Positions 32,499 to 52,800 of a DNA stretch of 64,000 nt are shown here, piece by piece. How positions within the stretch are numbered: position 1 is the first letter of the stretch; each line of letters starts with the position of its first letter. The DNA is from Corythoichthys intestinalis (Eukaryota; Chordata; Actinopteri; Syngnathiformes; Syngnathidae): NCBI RefSeq assembly GCF_030265065.1, contig NC_080407.1:54539666-54603665 (forward strand), written 5' to 3'. The notes beneath the pieces were generated by a model, which worked only from the letters and a program-made list of their open reading frames with translations, did not search any database and was not told where the DNA came from. The translations under genes and the position numbers were made by a program.

Positions 32499-34350
32499 CA
32501 TAATTTAAAAATAATAAAAACAAAACACACACATATATATATAGAAATAATTTAAAACAAAAAATATTCAATATAAGGATGAAAGATTTTTATAGCGTAT
32601 ATATGGATTAAAAAAAACATATTCAATCTAAAAAATTTGAAAAATATTTAATAATAAAAAATGTAAAAAAAACTTTGACATAAAAATAATAAAAACAATA
32701 ATCATAAAAAATAGAAAATATTTTCTTAACTATATATTAAAAAATAATATATTAAAAAAAAAATTTTTTTTTTAAATATTAAAAAAATAATAATAATAAT
32801 TTATTTTGAAAAAGAGCGTGAGACGAGTGCCGTCTTTTGCTCGCTCACCGCAGGTTTGTGGTCCGCTCGCAGTCGCTCTCGCAGTTTCCTCCAAGTGTTC
32901 CGGAATCCTCTCGACTTGCTTTTTTCCGACTTGGGAGCCGGCGTGGACGTCTTGCGACACGTGACGACGCTTTCCGTCTTTGCCGGCACAAGCGCAACAA
33001 AATCAGTATTGCTAATTGTAGGGGTGGGAACCTCTGGTTACCACACGATACGGTACGATTTGCGAAAAGGCGCACGATAACATTTGTTAGCAGTGTTGGT
33101 TAATAACAGCACGTACCACGGCAGCGGCGGCGGCGTCTCGCTCTTCCCGGTCCCCGTCTTCGTCCTCGCTCTCGCTGTTGTTGATGAAGCAGAGTTGAAG
33201 GTTCATCTGCGTCTGCAGCCTAGAAGACGCGAAGAACCCGAAATAAGGCGCGTTCCGAAATACACGGCAAAGTGTCGCTTTAGCCACCGCGAGCCGAGGG
33301 CCGACACGTGGAGGTCGTCATCCGGGCGCTCCAGATGGTGCCGGTGTCGTCGGCGTCCGTCGTCCCAGCTCTCCGCGTCGGCGCAGCTGACGGGCGCTCG
33401 TCCGCGCTCCAGAGACGCCGCGTTCTGAGCGCCAAAAACACCGAAAGGTCAACAAATCGTCCATCCGGATCGTTTGACTTTCAGGGCAGGGGGCGCACAA
33501 CATGTTGATGAACCCAAAACGAGGTGTCAGCAATGAAATTAACTTACAAGAATACTGTATTTAAAATAATAAGTTGACAATGAGCGTTTTTTGTTTCCCA
33601 TCATTCTTTAGGGGAATTCTAAATCAGGCTGCTTAGGCAATACTTGTCGCCAAGATCGTCATCCATTGAATTTGGTACGTCTGCCAGTGTCGTGCCAATG
33701 TAGTTACCCCAGTCAAAAATTGTATCTCCTGGGCTGAGCCATATGGAGGTATGGTATGGTATGGAGGTATGGAGGTTTTTGTGTCTTTATTATTCAATCA
33801 AAAAAAACGTTGCTTCAATTTAAAAAAAACTTGCTTCAGTCAAAATATATATTTTCAACCAAAAAAAATGTGTTTGAATGCAAAAATAAATTTGAAACTT
33901 AAAAAAACTCCAAAAAAAAAATGCATGTGACAGTTATTTTGCTTTGGTTTTTTTTTTTCGATTGAAGTAACATTGATTTGTGTTTGGGCCACATTTTGGC
34001 GAGGACATTTTTCTCTATTTTATTCAATCAAAAAATAAGTTGCTTAAAAAATATATAGATTCTCAAAAAGAAAACTCACTTCAATCAAAAAACAAAGAAA
34101 AATTTCAATCATAGAAAAAAAGTTTTTGAATGCGAAAAAAATATTTGAGATTGAAAAATTTGCATATGAACACTTCATTTTTCATTGAAAAAGTTTTCTT
34201 TGATTGAAGCAATAATTTTTGTGTTTGGACCATCTTATGATTAGGACATTTGTATTAAAATCATTCAATCCCCCCAAAAAAGTTACTTAAATAAAAAAAA
34301 AATATTTTCAATCAAAGGAAAAAATCATTTTTTAAAAATATTTTTTCTAT

Positions 34351-34384
<34 letters not shown>

Positions 34385-34790
34385 AATTACATGCAAAGCA
34401 AATGACTGTGTAAAGAGCTCAACAAAATTTTCGACCCATTATAAAAATGTCTAAGTTTTTTGCTTGACCACTTTTATATATATATAGGAAAGTTAATTAC
34501 ATGCAATGACACTTTTCGGCCACCAGGCCCCCCTTAAAATCCGCTTATGCCCGCCGCCGTCCAACCTTTGCCAGTTTGTCCTTCTTCTCCTCCTCTTGTT
34601 TCTCCAGCTCGGCGATGCGAAGGCTCAGCGCCTCCCAGTGCATGATGGGAAGGCCCAGTTCGTCCTGCCAGAGCGGCGCCGGATCCTCCCGGGAGTGGTC
34701 GCTGTCCTTGTCGTCGTCCTCTCCCCGCCGCCGCCTCCGTTCCTTGTCGCCGGCCTCCATTTCACCAGCGCCGTCGCATCTTTTCTTCAT
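31284..34790 (-). CDS. schip1-like: SCHIP1-domain protein (schwannomin-interacting protein 1-like)
   Basis: Six coding exons on the minus strand, phases all consistent: 34790-34566, 33424-33288, 33219-33117, 32977-32849, 31591-31477, 31408-31284; 277 aa. The C-terminus matches the SCHIP1 coiled coil (RDQLRTEQDAMLLELQDLTS against the vertebrate [20 protein letters not shown]). The middle has the SCHIP1 hallmark SRLQTQMNLQLCFINNSESE. The N-terminus is charged, with a coiled-coil-like stretch WEALSLRIAELEKQEEEKK. Known SCHIP1 binds merlin and works at nodes of Ranvier and axon initial segments; the role here is inferred. Much shorter than mammalian SCHIP1 (about 487 aa), and an exon RNTWRKLRERLRADHKP replaces the usual linker, so this is probably a divergent paralogue. 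The start ATG is the first in frame seen; an upstream exon is possible. Confidence 0.75.
31620..32815. repeat. A-rich low-complexity intron with CA and TA microsatellites
   Basis: About 1.2 kb dominated by AAATAAA and TTTAAAAA words inside the SCHIP1-like gene, with (CA)n at about 32458-32484 and (TA)n runs nearby. No exon seen. Confidence 0.85.
33425..34565. other. Intron of the SCHIP1-like gene, AT-rich
   Basis: Intron between the first and second exon. It holds TTCAATCAAAAAA repeats at about 33790-34330, which alternate with TTTGATTGAAGCAA-like complements, and a (TA)n run at about 34355-34381. No exon seen. Confidence 0.6.
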
Positions 34791-35555
34791 GTGGAAGACA
34801 CAAAGCGGTCCGTTTTAGATGCAAAAACTCAATGTCAAAACTTTCTGAGGTGAGAGTCTACTCCTAAACCACAAAAATGACAAATGCATTTTTTAAATCT
34901 TAGTAAAATCATATTATTCAGTCATTAGCAGCCCCACAAATTGGATTGGACGTCCAGCGCCGTCAATGGATGCTAATGAGTAAAAAACACGGAAGTTTTC
35001 AATAAAGCTAAGACTTTGAAAATGGAATTTACGCGCGTGTGGGTGGGAAGTTTAGCCCAAACTTGTCGAGTTCCGAGTTGCAAACAGTTCTCAGTCACGG
35101 TTTTTGGGCGCTAAAGTTCAGTTTAGCTTCCCAAGTCTTTATCGTCGTTGTCGGATTCCTGAAGACGTGACTTACCACTTTTTGCTTGCCACATATTTGA
35201 CATCACCGACGCGTGACAAAACTCGCAAAAGTCCAAACGCTTGCTTTTTGATTTCTTTTGGTTGCCTCCCGACGATTTTTTGGTGGTTTTTCTCCCGTCA
35301 AACAAAAGACGTACTACTTCTATCTTAAGGAATTTCACGCAAACAAACGAAAGTGCGCTTATGCGTGTGTCACTTCCGGAGGGCTTTTCAAAATTGGATT
35401 TCTGCTCAACGATTGTGCAATAGGGGTGGGAACCCCTGGGTAGCTCGATTTGCGATGAACTCACGATAGATGCTGTGAATTGGAATGAGTTGAAGACGAG
35501 TAGACGTCCAATCAGTTTGAAGTGGGAGGGTGGCAGCGAACGAGTGCATATTGGG
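34791..35555. other. Upstream of the SCHIP1-like gene, unassigned
   Basis: Possible promoter or 5' exon region. A reverse open frame at 35123-35566 has no domain I recognise. Short repeat fragments lie at about 35425-35475 (GGGGTGGGAACC type) and 35503-35530. Confidence 0.35.
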
Positions 35556-35559
35556 AGAG

Positions 35560-36470
35560 ATTTCACGTCATTTCCTGTTGATTTTGGGGAATTTACGGGT
35601 CAAGTCCTGATGATTTTGGGTTAACGGGGCATTTCACGTCATTTCCTGTTCATTTTCAGTCACTTCCTGTTAATTTTGGGGCATTTACAGGTCGCTTCCT
35701 GTTAATTTTGGTTTAATGGGTCATTTCACGTCATTTCCTGTTGATTTCCGGTCACTTCCTGTTGATTTTGGGGCATTTTCCCGTCATTTCCTGTTGATTT
35801 TTGGTCATTTCCTTTTTATTTTGGGTCATTTATGGGTCACTTCTTGTTGATTTTGGGACATTTTCACATCATTTCCTGTTGATTTTTGGTCACTCCCTTT
35901 TTTTTGGGGTCATTTATGGGTGACTTCCTGTTCGTTTTGGTTTACTGGGGCATTTCATATAACTTCCTGTTGTATTTGGGACATTTTCATGTCATTTCCT
36001 GTTGATTTTCAGTCAATTCCTATTTATTTTAGGGCATTTTTACGTCACTTCTTGTTGATTTTTGGTCACTTCCTTTTTGTTTTGGGTCATTTATGGGTTA
36101 CTTCCTGTTCATTTTGGTTTACTGGGGCATTTCATGTTAGTTCCTGTTGATTTTGGGGCATTTTTATGTGATTTCCTGTTGATTTTTGGTCACTTTTATT
36201 TTGGGCAATTTATGGGTCACTTCTTGTTGATTTTGGGGCACTTCCCGTTGATTTTGGGGTATTTTCGCTTCATTTCCTGTTGATTTTTGGTCACTTCCTT
36301 CTTGTTTTGGGCCATTCGTGGGTCACTTCCTGTTAAGTTTGGGGCATTTTCATGTCATTTCCTGTTGATTTTAGGGCATTTTTCATCACTTCCTGTTGAT
36401 TTTTGGTCACTTTCTTTTTGTTTTGGGCCATTTACGAGTCACTTCCCGTTGATTTTGGGTTTGTGAGGCA
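35560..36470. repeat. Large array of CACTTCCTGTTGATTTTGGG units
   Basis: About 900 bp of irregular tandem repeats of roughly 45-50 bp: TCATTTCCTGTTGATTTT(T/C)GG, TCACTTCCTGTT, TGGGGCATTT. CACTTCCTGT recurs many times; its complement ACAGGAAGTG is a consensus ETS-factor site. Confidence 0.85.
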
Positions 36471-36564
36471 TCCCATGCAGTGTTTTTGGCAGCCCTTTTA
36501 ATTTTCGTCCTTTGGACGAAAATACTTGAGGCGTGCCGAACCTCCTACCTCAGTTGCGTCACTA

Positions 36565-36990
36565 ACCATGACCCAGCAACGGTGACACATGAACTTGACC
36601 TCCCAAACCTGCAACAGTAGAAGACCCAAACACACCCCTTTTCCTGTCCCGCGAAAACCTTCGAAAAGACTTAATTTTCAACTAATTGTCATTTTTCTCG
36701 GGAACCTTTTGTTGTCTTGTAATATGGTGACCCTCGAACGAGTCTGCCTCCTCGCCTGGGTCTGTTGCTGTTTTGCCTTGCCATTTGATCGATGTCGACC
36801 TGAACAAATTGTCAACTTGTGTGTCGAAGCCTTTTTCCAGCTTTCAAAATGGGAGTCGGTGTAAGGGGTTAAGACTAAGGTGAACGTGCAGAGTTTGGCC
36901 TTTTGGCCGGGTTGTTGTAGCTGTGCCAGCGCGGGTCCGGCGTTTTGGCTGGCGTGATTCCAGCAATCTGGCTAAAGGTCAGATTCCCTC
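36565..36990 (+). mobile_element. LTR-like fragment, family member 1
   Basis: Shares an ordered series of phrases (AACTTGACC...CCCAAACCTGC, CTGAACAAATTGTCAACTTG, CTTTCAAAATGG, TTTGGCCTTTTGGCCGG) with 52740-53155 and, reversed, with 41325-41610. An AATAAATTG-like polyadenylation word in the other copies suggests solo LTRs of an endogenous retrovirus or LTR retrotransposon. No internal genes remain; an old fossil. Confidence 0.45.
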
Positions 36991-37501
36991 AATTGACAGG
37001 TTACTTCCTGTTGATTTTGGTAATGTAAACGCTGACATATGCACTAATGAAAGATTTTGGTGGCAATCTGTTGGTTCCTTATGTATTCTTACACATTGAC
37101 ACTTTTTAAAATTATTCTTGGCTTATCGATAACCTTTTGGGCTTCAAAGTGTCATGATATATCACCTTTGCGATATATTGTCATACAATTATTGTACAAT
37201 ACGGGATTTTGAAATGACAAAAACCCATTGACTGCAAAAAAGTCAAGCAAAAAATTATTGTTGCCACACCATATCCCCACTAGATGGTGCTACTCAGTCA
37301 AAGTTGGATGCTAGCAAGAGCTGAACCAAAAAGTTTTTTGGTCATCGCCATATTTATTGATGGATGTTGCGTTCACAGGCAAGTACTGAGAACATTTGAC
37401 AACAGTTGTCATGTTGAACACACGAGGAGATATGCGCTTTAGTTGCAGTTTTTTTCCCCCGCCGCCGTGAAAACAGATGGCGCTCCGTCGCACGTGTCTT
37501 A

Positions 37502-46400
<8,899 letters not shown>

Positions 46401-46424
46401 CTTTCCTGGAAGCCGGTCGGAAAG

Positions 46425-46520
46425 ATGGCGGAGATTCCGCAGTTAGAGCGCGACCAATACTAGCGACGTCACAAACGCGCGACAGGAGACTACGGGAATT
46501 TGCCGCCATTTTGTATGTGG
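46425..46520. promoter_or_regulatory. Probable bidirectional promoter of abce1 and anapc10
   Basis: Two genes start head-to-head, ATGs at 45383 (-) and 46961 (+). Between them lie two YY1-type motifs in opposite orientation, AAAGATGGCGGAG at 46431 and GCCGCCATTTTG at 46502, plus a half-CRE GCGACGTCAC near 46463 and several CpGs. This layout is typical of housekeeping divergent promoters. There is no TATA box near. First exons are probably untranslated and not located here. Confidence 0.55.
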
Positions 46521-46960
46521 CAAAACAACACAATTGGGAAAGATTTCAGAAATAATAATCGCTGTTAACAACACTGATATAGTACTTTTAACCACATATT
46601 TAGAATAAAATGTCACATAAGGTGTTTGTTGTGTGATAGGAGTGCTTGGTTTGTTTTCTCGACTGACGCTCGCTAGGTGGCAGTAACGTCAGCAGCTATA
46701 CAATTCAAAAAACGAAGAAATAGAAGCACAACATCAAGTGAAGGAACGTCTCCTATCTTCAGTGTTTTTTTGTTTTCTTTAAAAAAATTAAGTAACTGAA
46801 TTTCGATTCCAGACTTTTACAACTTTTGCAGCCCACTTGTTGTTTATTAGCCTAACGGGCTCGCTGTAAACTGCGGAAAAAGTTAAACTGAAGTCAAGAA
46901 CGTGCGACAAGAGCGCAAGACTACAGCATAAGACAGGTTCAATTATTTCTTCTCCAGACG

Positions 46961-47812
46961 ATGACAACGCCGAGCAAAACGCCGCCCGGTGCCGACCCGA
47001 AGCAGCTGGAGCGAACTGGTACCGTTCGGGAGATCGGCTCGCAGGCGGTTTGGTCGCTGTCCTCCTGCAAACCTGGTCAGCTCCAACTCCGACGCATCTT
47101 TTCGCTAACACCATTGTTTTGTCATTCATCTGAACCCATGTCGGACTTCCCTAGGGTTCGGCGTAGACCAGTTGAGGGACGACAATTTAGAGACGTACTG
47201 GCAGTCAGATGGATCTCAACCTCACCTGGTCAACATCCAGTTCCGGTATGTCGCGCGCCACGGGAACCACCCACTCCATGTTGCGCTTCACCATTTTGTT
47301 TCTCGCTCCTGCGTCCAGGAGGAGGACTACGGTGAAGATGGTGTGCATTTACGCTGACTACAAGTCGGACGAGAGCTACACGCCTAGCAAGATCTCCGTC
47401 AGAGTGGGGGACAACTTCCACGACCTGCATGAAGTCAGGGTGAGAAGTTTCTTGCCGGATTTAGTTGAAGATCAGACCTTAACAGCCATATAGTATTTAT
47501 CCTCTGCCAAGAACAAACTATAATTGCCATACTGATAAGTTGAATAAAGTAATTGATCTTCTTCTTCCGTCTGTGCAGCAACTGGAGATGGTTGAACCCA
47601 GCGGCTGGATTCACGTGTCGCTGGTAAACCAGCGAACCAGCGAGCCCGTGCGCACCTTCATGATCCAGATCGCCGTTCTGGCCAACCACCAGAACGGCCG
47701 AGACACGCACATGAGGCAAATCAAAGTGTACACGCCGGTGCAGGAGCGTTCCATAGGAATGTTCCCGCCGTGCACCACTGTGGAATTCATGATGTACCGA
47801 ACCATCAGATGA
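46961..47812 (+). CDS. anapc10: APC10, anaphase-promoting complex subunit 10, complete
   Basis: DOC-domain subunit that helps the APC/C E3 ligase bind D-box substrates. Four coding exons: 46961-47075, 47155-47245, 47319-47439, 47579-47812; 186 aa against 185 in mammals. The acceptor at 46957 sits three bases before the ATG, so an untranslated first exon lies upstream. The DOC fold is recognisable: [79 protein letters not shown], and the C-terminal MYRTIR, whose final Ile-Arg (IR tail) docks on Cdc27/APC3. The first 20 residues differ most from mammals. No damage seen. Confidence 0.97.
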
Positions 47813-47868
47813 TCCGCCCACTTTTGGTCAGCGGATGAGTTGTTTGTTTTGTACTTTAAGCTGTTGTA

Positions 47869-47874
47869 AATAAA
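47869..47874 (+). other. Poly(A) signal AATAAA of anapc10
   Basis: AATAAA lies 57 bp after the stop codon of anapc10. It fits a very short 3' UTR. Confidence 0.7.
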
Positions 47875-48020
47875 ATTTGATTTCATCAAATTGCAATCCA
47901 TTTATTTGTCATTCTAAAAGTTCTTTTTATTGACCACATTTTCACAGTTACAGTAGCCGGGTTTCAAAGGAACCTCGTATGACGCTTGCCGTACTAGCAT
48001 AAAATGCTACGCGCAGGAAT

Positions 48021-49479
48021 CAGCAGGGCCGAGAACCCAAAGTTGTATTTGCCATGTGGCATAATGGATTTTGCCATTTGGCATTTTTTTGCCATGTGGC
48101 AAAATTGATTTTGCCAAGTGGCATTTTTTTTTGCTTTTTGTCATGTGGCAAAATGGATTTTCGTCATGTGGCATTTTTTGCCATGTGGCATTCTTTTTGC
48201 CATGGTGCAAAATAGATTTTGTCATGTGGCTTTTTTTTTTTTTGCCATGTGGCAACATGGATTTTGCCATGTGGCATTTTTTCGCTTTTTGCCATATGGC
48301 AAAATGGATTTTGTCATGTAGCATTTTTTGCCATGTGGCATTCTTTTTGCCATGTGTGGCAAAATGGATTTTGCCATGTGGCATTTTTTTGCTTTTTGCC
48401 ATATGGCAAAATGGATTTTGTTATGTGCCATTTTTTGTTTGCCTTGTGGCATTTTTTTGCCATGTGGCATTCTTTTTGCCACGTGGTAAAATGGAATTTG
48501 TCATGTGGCATTATTTTGCCATGTAGCAAAATAGATTTTGACATGTGGCATTTTTTTGCCATGTGGAAAAACTGATTTTGCCATGTGGCATTTTTTTACC
48601 ATGTGGCAAAATAGATTCTGCCATGTGGCTTTTTTTATATGTGGTACTTTTTTTTTGCCATGTGGCCAAATCGATGGGGCCGGGGTATGTGGCATTTTTG
48701 GGGGGTATATGGCAGTTTTAAGGGCCATGCACGTTGATGCCATTGATGGCTATGCACGTCCAAATTTTCCATTCATTTTAAATGGCAAAAAAACGCGTGA
48801 CTGTGATTTTTGAACATCCACTTAGCATTACAGCGCATTGACATTCTGCTGACACCCGAGTCAATGTATGTCATTGACAGGTGTGTGCGTCCAAATTTTC
48901 AATCTGTATTAAATGGCAGAAAAACATGTGGCTGTGATTTTTGGCCATCCACTTACCATTACAGCGCATTGAGATTCAACTGGCACCCCACTCAGGCTTT
49001 GCCATTGACGGCTACGGACGTCCAAATTTTCCATTCATATTAAATGGCAGAAAACGTGTGGCTGTGATTTTTGTACATACCACTTAGCATTACAGCACAT
49101 TGACATTCCTCTGGAAACCAATTCAGGCTATGCCATTGACGGCTATGCACATCCAAATTTTCCAAAATCCATTTTGCCACAGGGCAAAATCCATTTTGCC
49201 ACAGGGCAAAATCAACTTTGCCACATGGCAGAAAGGTGCCACATGGCAAAATCCATTTTGCCACATGCAAAAAAAACGCCACATGGCAAAAAAATGCCAC
49301 ATGGCAAAATCAATTCTGCCACATGGCAAAATCCATTTTGGCACATGGCAAAAAAATGCCACATGGCAAAAAGGTGCCACATGGCAAAATCCATTCTGCC
49401 AAATAGCAAAAAAAAAAGCCACATGGCAAAATCCATTTTGCCACATGGCAAATGCCACTTTTGGTTCTCGCTGTCTCTC
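48021..49479. mobile_element. Foldback element copy 4 (B end left, A end right)
   Basis: 1459 bp. The left end is CAGCAGGGCCGAGAACC; the right end is GGTTCTCGCTGTCTCTC. The left arm (about 48040-48715) is a TTTTGCCATGTGGCAAAAT array. The core (about 48725-49160) has four units of roughly 115-135 bp (CATTGACGGCTATGCACGTC, TTAAATGGCAGAAAA). The right arm (about 49160-49460) is the opposite-orientation array. The 8-bp flanks GCAGGAAT and GAAATCAC do not match, so the TSD is lost or an end is misplaced. Confidence 0.8.
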
Positions 49480-49813
49480 GAAATCACGCACGTGGGATGG
49501 TGCATCTTGGCCAGAGGAAGAACAATTTTTGACGGCAACAGATGTCCAATCCAGACCAGAGGTCTTCCATTTAAACCCGGCTAGTGTTAGCTTAGCAAAA
49601 GCACAATATGTACATCCTTCTCTTGTTTTTACACTATCTTACATCATCTCGCATACACGCGTTTAGCTTCATATCTGGCGGGGGTTGGGTACGGTTTGTC
49701 ATCTTGTGATGATCATTTCGGGTTCCAGTGAAAACACTCATCTGCAGTTTTTGCGGGGCCACAAATCGGGGTAACGATCCCGTTAAAGCGTGCACTGATG
49801 GATGTCAAACATC

Positions 49814-52800
49814 CTAGCAAATCAAATCCTCCCCGACGTCATCTTTGTCCGACTCGGTCGGTGTCTTCTTATCCGTTTGCCGCTCCTCAAGGTCGAAGTC
49901 AAGCACCAGCAGTTTGGTCTCCTCGGTTCCGACCCTGCTGCCGGCCGCGCAAACAAGCCTGGTGTCTGACGCCTTGATGCGCCAAACCACGCCACCTGCG
50001 CACACCGAGCGAGGTCTAGATAACTTAAGACCCGATGTTCCAGACTCAGAGTTTAGCAAACCCTAGCTCAGGAATGGACAAAACTATTCCACAAAGGGCC
50101 GCAGTGGGTGCAATAGGACAGCTTTTCACCAATCTGGTGTCTTACAAGTGCAATCAGTTGATTGCATTCAGGTGGTTGTTGTTTCCCAGGACCTCTCATT
50201 GGTTAAACTGCCTGTGCCGGATCAGTTGTAAGAAAGACCAGGACCCACTGCGGCCCTTGAGGACCGGTTTGCCCACTCATGCCCTAGCTAGAACTGGCCC
50301 TTACCAGATCCACAGCTCTGCAGCGCCACCACGTCACGCAGCCAAGCACCCGTACGGAGGTCCCACAGTTTGACTGTGCCATCATCCGAACTGGACAGGA
50401 CCAGACCCCGGCAGAACTGCAGGCACGTCACCGCCGACCGGTGCTTGTTGGGACCTAGCGGCGACGGCGCCACGTCAGAATTGGTTTAATTTAAACACGC
50501 GCTCATGTCTTACCTTGCAGGGTGTGCAGACAACGTCCCGTTCGGATATCCCATACACGAACTGTGGAGTCGGCGTTCCCAGATACCAAGATGCGGTCCC
50601 GAAGCTCCATCCCGCTGGTCAAGGACTGGTGGCCCGTCAGCGTATGGATACATCCACCTAAGGGGAGACGCCCACATTGAAAATGACACACCCCTTTCCG
50701 TACAGTGACTGTCTTAAAATGTAAGGGTTCAAGGAATAAGGGTTGTAAGGTTAGGTAAGGTAATCCTACCTGTTTCTGCGTCCCAAACCCGGATAGACGT
50801 ATCCAGCGAGCCACTCACCACAAAAACGCCGTCATACTGCACGAAACGCACATCTACTTGTGACTTTTATTCCTCGTAGCATTCAAGTTTGCGCAACTAC
50901 ACGCGTGTTTACCTGTAGTGAATACACCCGGTTGGTGTGTCCCTGCAAAGTGTGGAGACAGGCCTCCGTTTGGGGGTCCCACACTTTCACCATGTAGTCA
51001 TAGCCCCCTGACACCACGCGTCGACCGTCGTACTGGACGCAGCGCACCGCCGCCACGTGGCCTGTCAGCACATGCTCGCAGCGACCGCTCGCCAAGTCCC
51101 ACATGCGCAGGGTCGTGTCCCGTGACCCCGACACCACACTGAAACATGGATTCATGGTTTGGGGCCATCTTATCTCACAGATGCTCTGGTTCCATACCAC
51201 CCTGACAAAACACTTCGTTCTCAGAATGCAGGTCTACTGGTAGTTCCCAGGGTCTCTAAGAGTACAGTAGGAGCTAGAGCCTTTAGTTACCAAGCTCCTG
51301 TCTTATGGAATCAGCTTCCAGCTAGTATTAAAGAGGCCGACACAGTCCGTACATTTAAGATTAGACTAAAAACGTTCCGATTTGACAAAGATTATGGTCA
51401 GGCTAGTTGAAAACAGACTAAACACAGTTCAGTCTAAGCTGCCCTAGGAGCTATAATGCTGGGGGAAGTACAGCCACTGAGTCCTATCCCGTTTCTCACT
51501 CTACCTACCACTTGTCTTTACTTTATTTCTCTTTTCTCACTCTAATATCTAGTTGACTAGTCTCTTCATCACTAGTCACACGGTGCCCCCTTACCCAAAG
51601 GGAGGGGCTATTTTTCAGCCGCAGCCTCCTGACTATCCTGACCCCTGATTGGATAGACGTCCTCGTGTTCCCTTACTCCGCTGCATCTCTACAAACTGGA
51701 ACTCCTTTTGCTAATTCCCATCATCAGTCCTGGTGAATCTATAGCCTGTCCGTCCTGGGAGTGGATCTCTCCTGATTGTGGTCCTCCCCAAGGTTTCTCT
51801 TTTCCCATGGGGTTTTTGAGTTTTTCCTTGCCGCCATGGAGGGTCTAAGGATAGGGGATGCCCAGGACATGGACTCATCTCATTCATCTACTGTATCTGA
51901 CTGTGTACCAAAAGGACTCTGTAAAGCCCTCTGAGACAAACCTGTTGTGATATAGGGCTATACAAATAAAATTGAATTGAATCGAGTACTCAACTCTGCT
52001 GCAATATGATTGGCCACTGTAGTCCTGCCTATCACGTCCAAAGAGTTAATCTAGCATACAGGTGTCAAACTCAAGACCACACATCATTTCTTCTCACCGG
52101 TTGCCGTGGAGATGCATGCAGCGCACGGTGGACGTGTGCCCGTAAAGAGTGTGGACGCATTCTCCGCTGTCGGCATCCCACACCCGCAGCGTCCGGTCGG
52201 TGGAGCCGCTGATCACTGTGGTGACCGCCATCTGACTGCACCACACGCCGCCCGTGTGGCCCGTCAGGGTACGCAAGCACTTGAAAAAAAATAGTGTCAT
52301 AGCTGGACATCCAATCGGACTAGCGGATGCTCATCTTGACTGAAGAAACCAAAACTACTTCACCTTGCCAGTTATGGCTGACCACACTTTGAGCGTGTTG
52401 TCATCAGAACCGCTGACGATGAGGTCGCCGCTGAACTGGAGACACGTGATCACATGGTCGTCGTGACCTTTCAGCACCTGCGGACACGCACGCACCTGCT
52501 ATCAGTTCAACTGCGTATTGAAGGGAATAGGTACCTTTCTCGCAGACATCATATAACTGTCTACATTAGTCTAACACATTAGTTATAGTAAAGCAGTTAG
52601 GAAGAAGTTACTACATGCCATTTGACACATTAAAGTTGATCGGCTTATCAGCCCTCGCCTGATAAGCGAAGAAAAAAAACGTCATCAGTTCTCTGGTGGG
52701 GTCAGGATGCTCCCATCCTGCCGGGACAACATGTTGATAGCGCGGTGCCTTGGACGTCAAGACATGCGTCGGTTGCCGTGGCAACCACATCCCAGCCCCG

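Noticed and set aside
35123-35566. 147-codon reverse frame upstream of the SCHIP1-like gene
   Set aside because: A lysine-rich stretch briefly suggested a DNA-binding domain, but no cysteine or histidine spacing fits THAP or another finger.
36480-36564. Short gene upstream of the LTR-like fragment (frame 36589-36864)
   Set aside because: The frame lies in a repeat present three times in the window and has no homologue I recognise.
48021-49479. 8-bp TSD for foldback copy 4
   Set aside because: The flanks GCAGGAAT and GAAATCAC do not match; I did not force a duplication.
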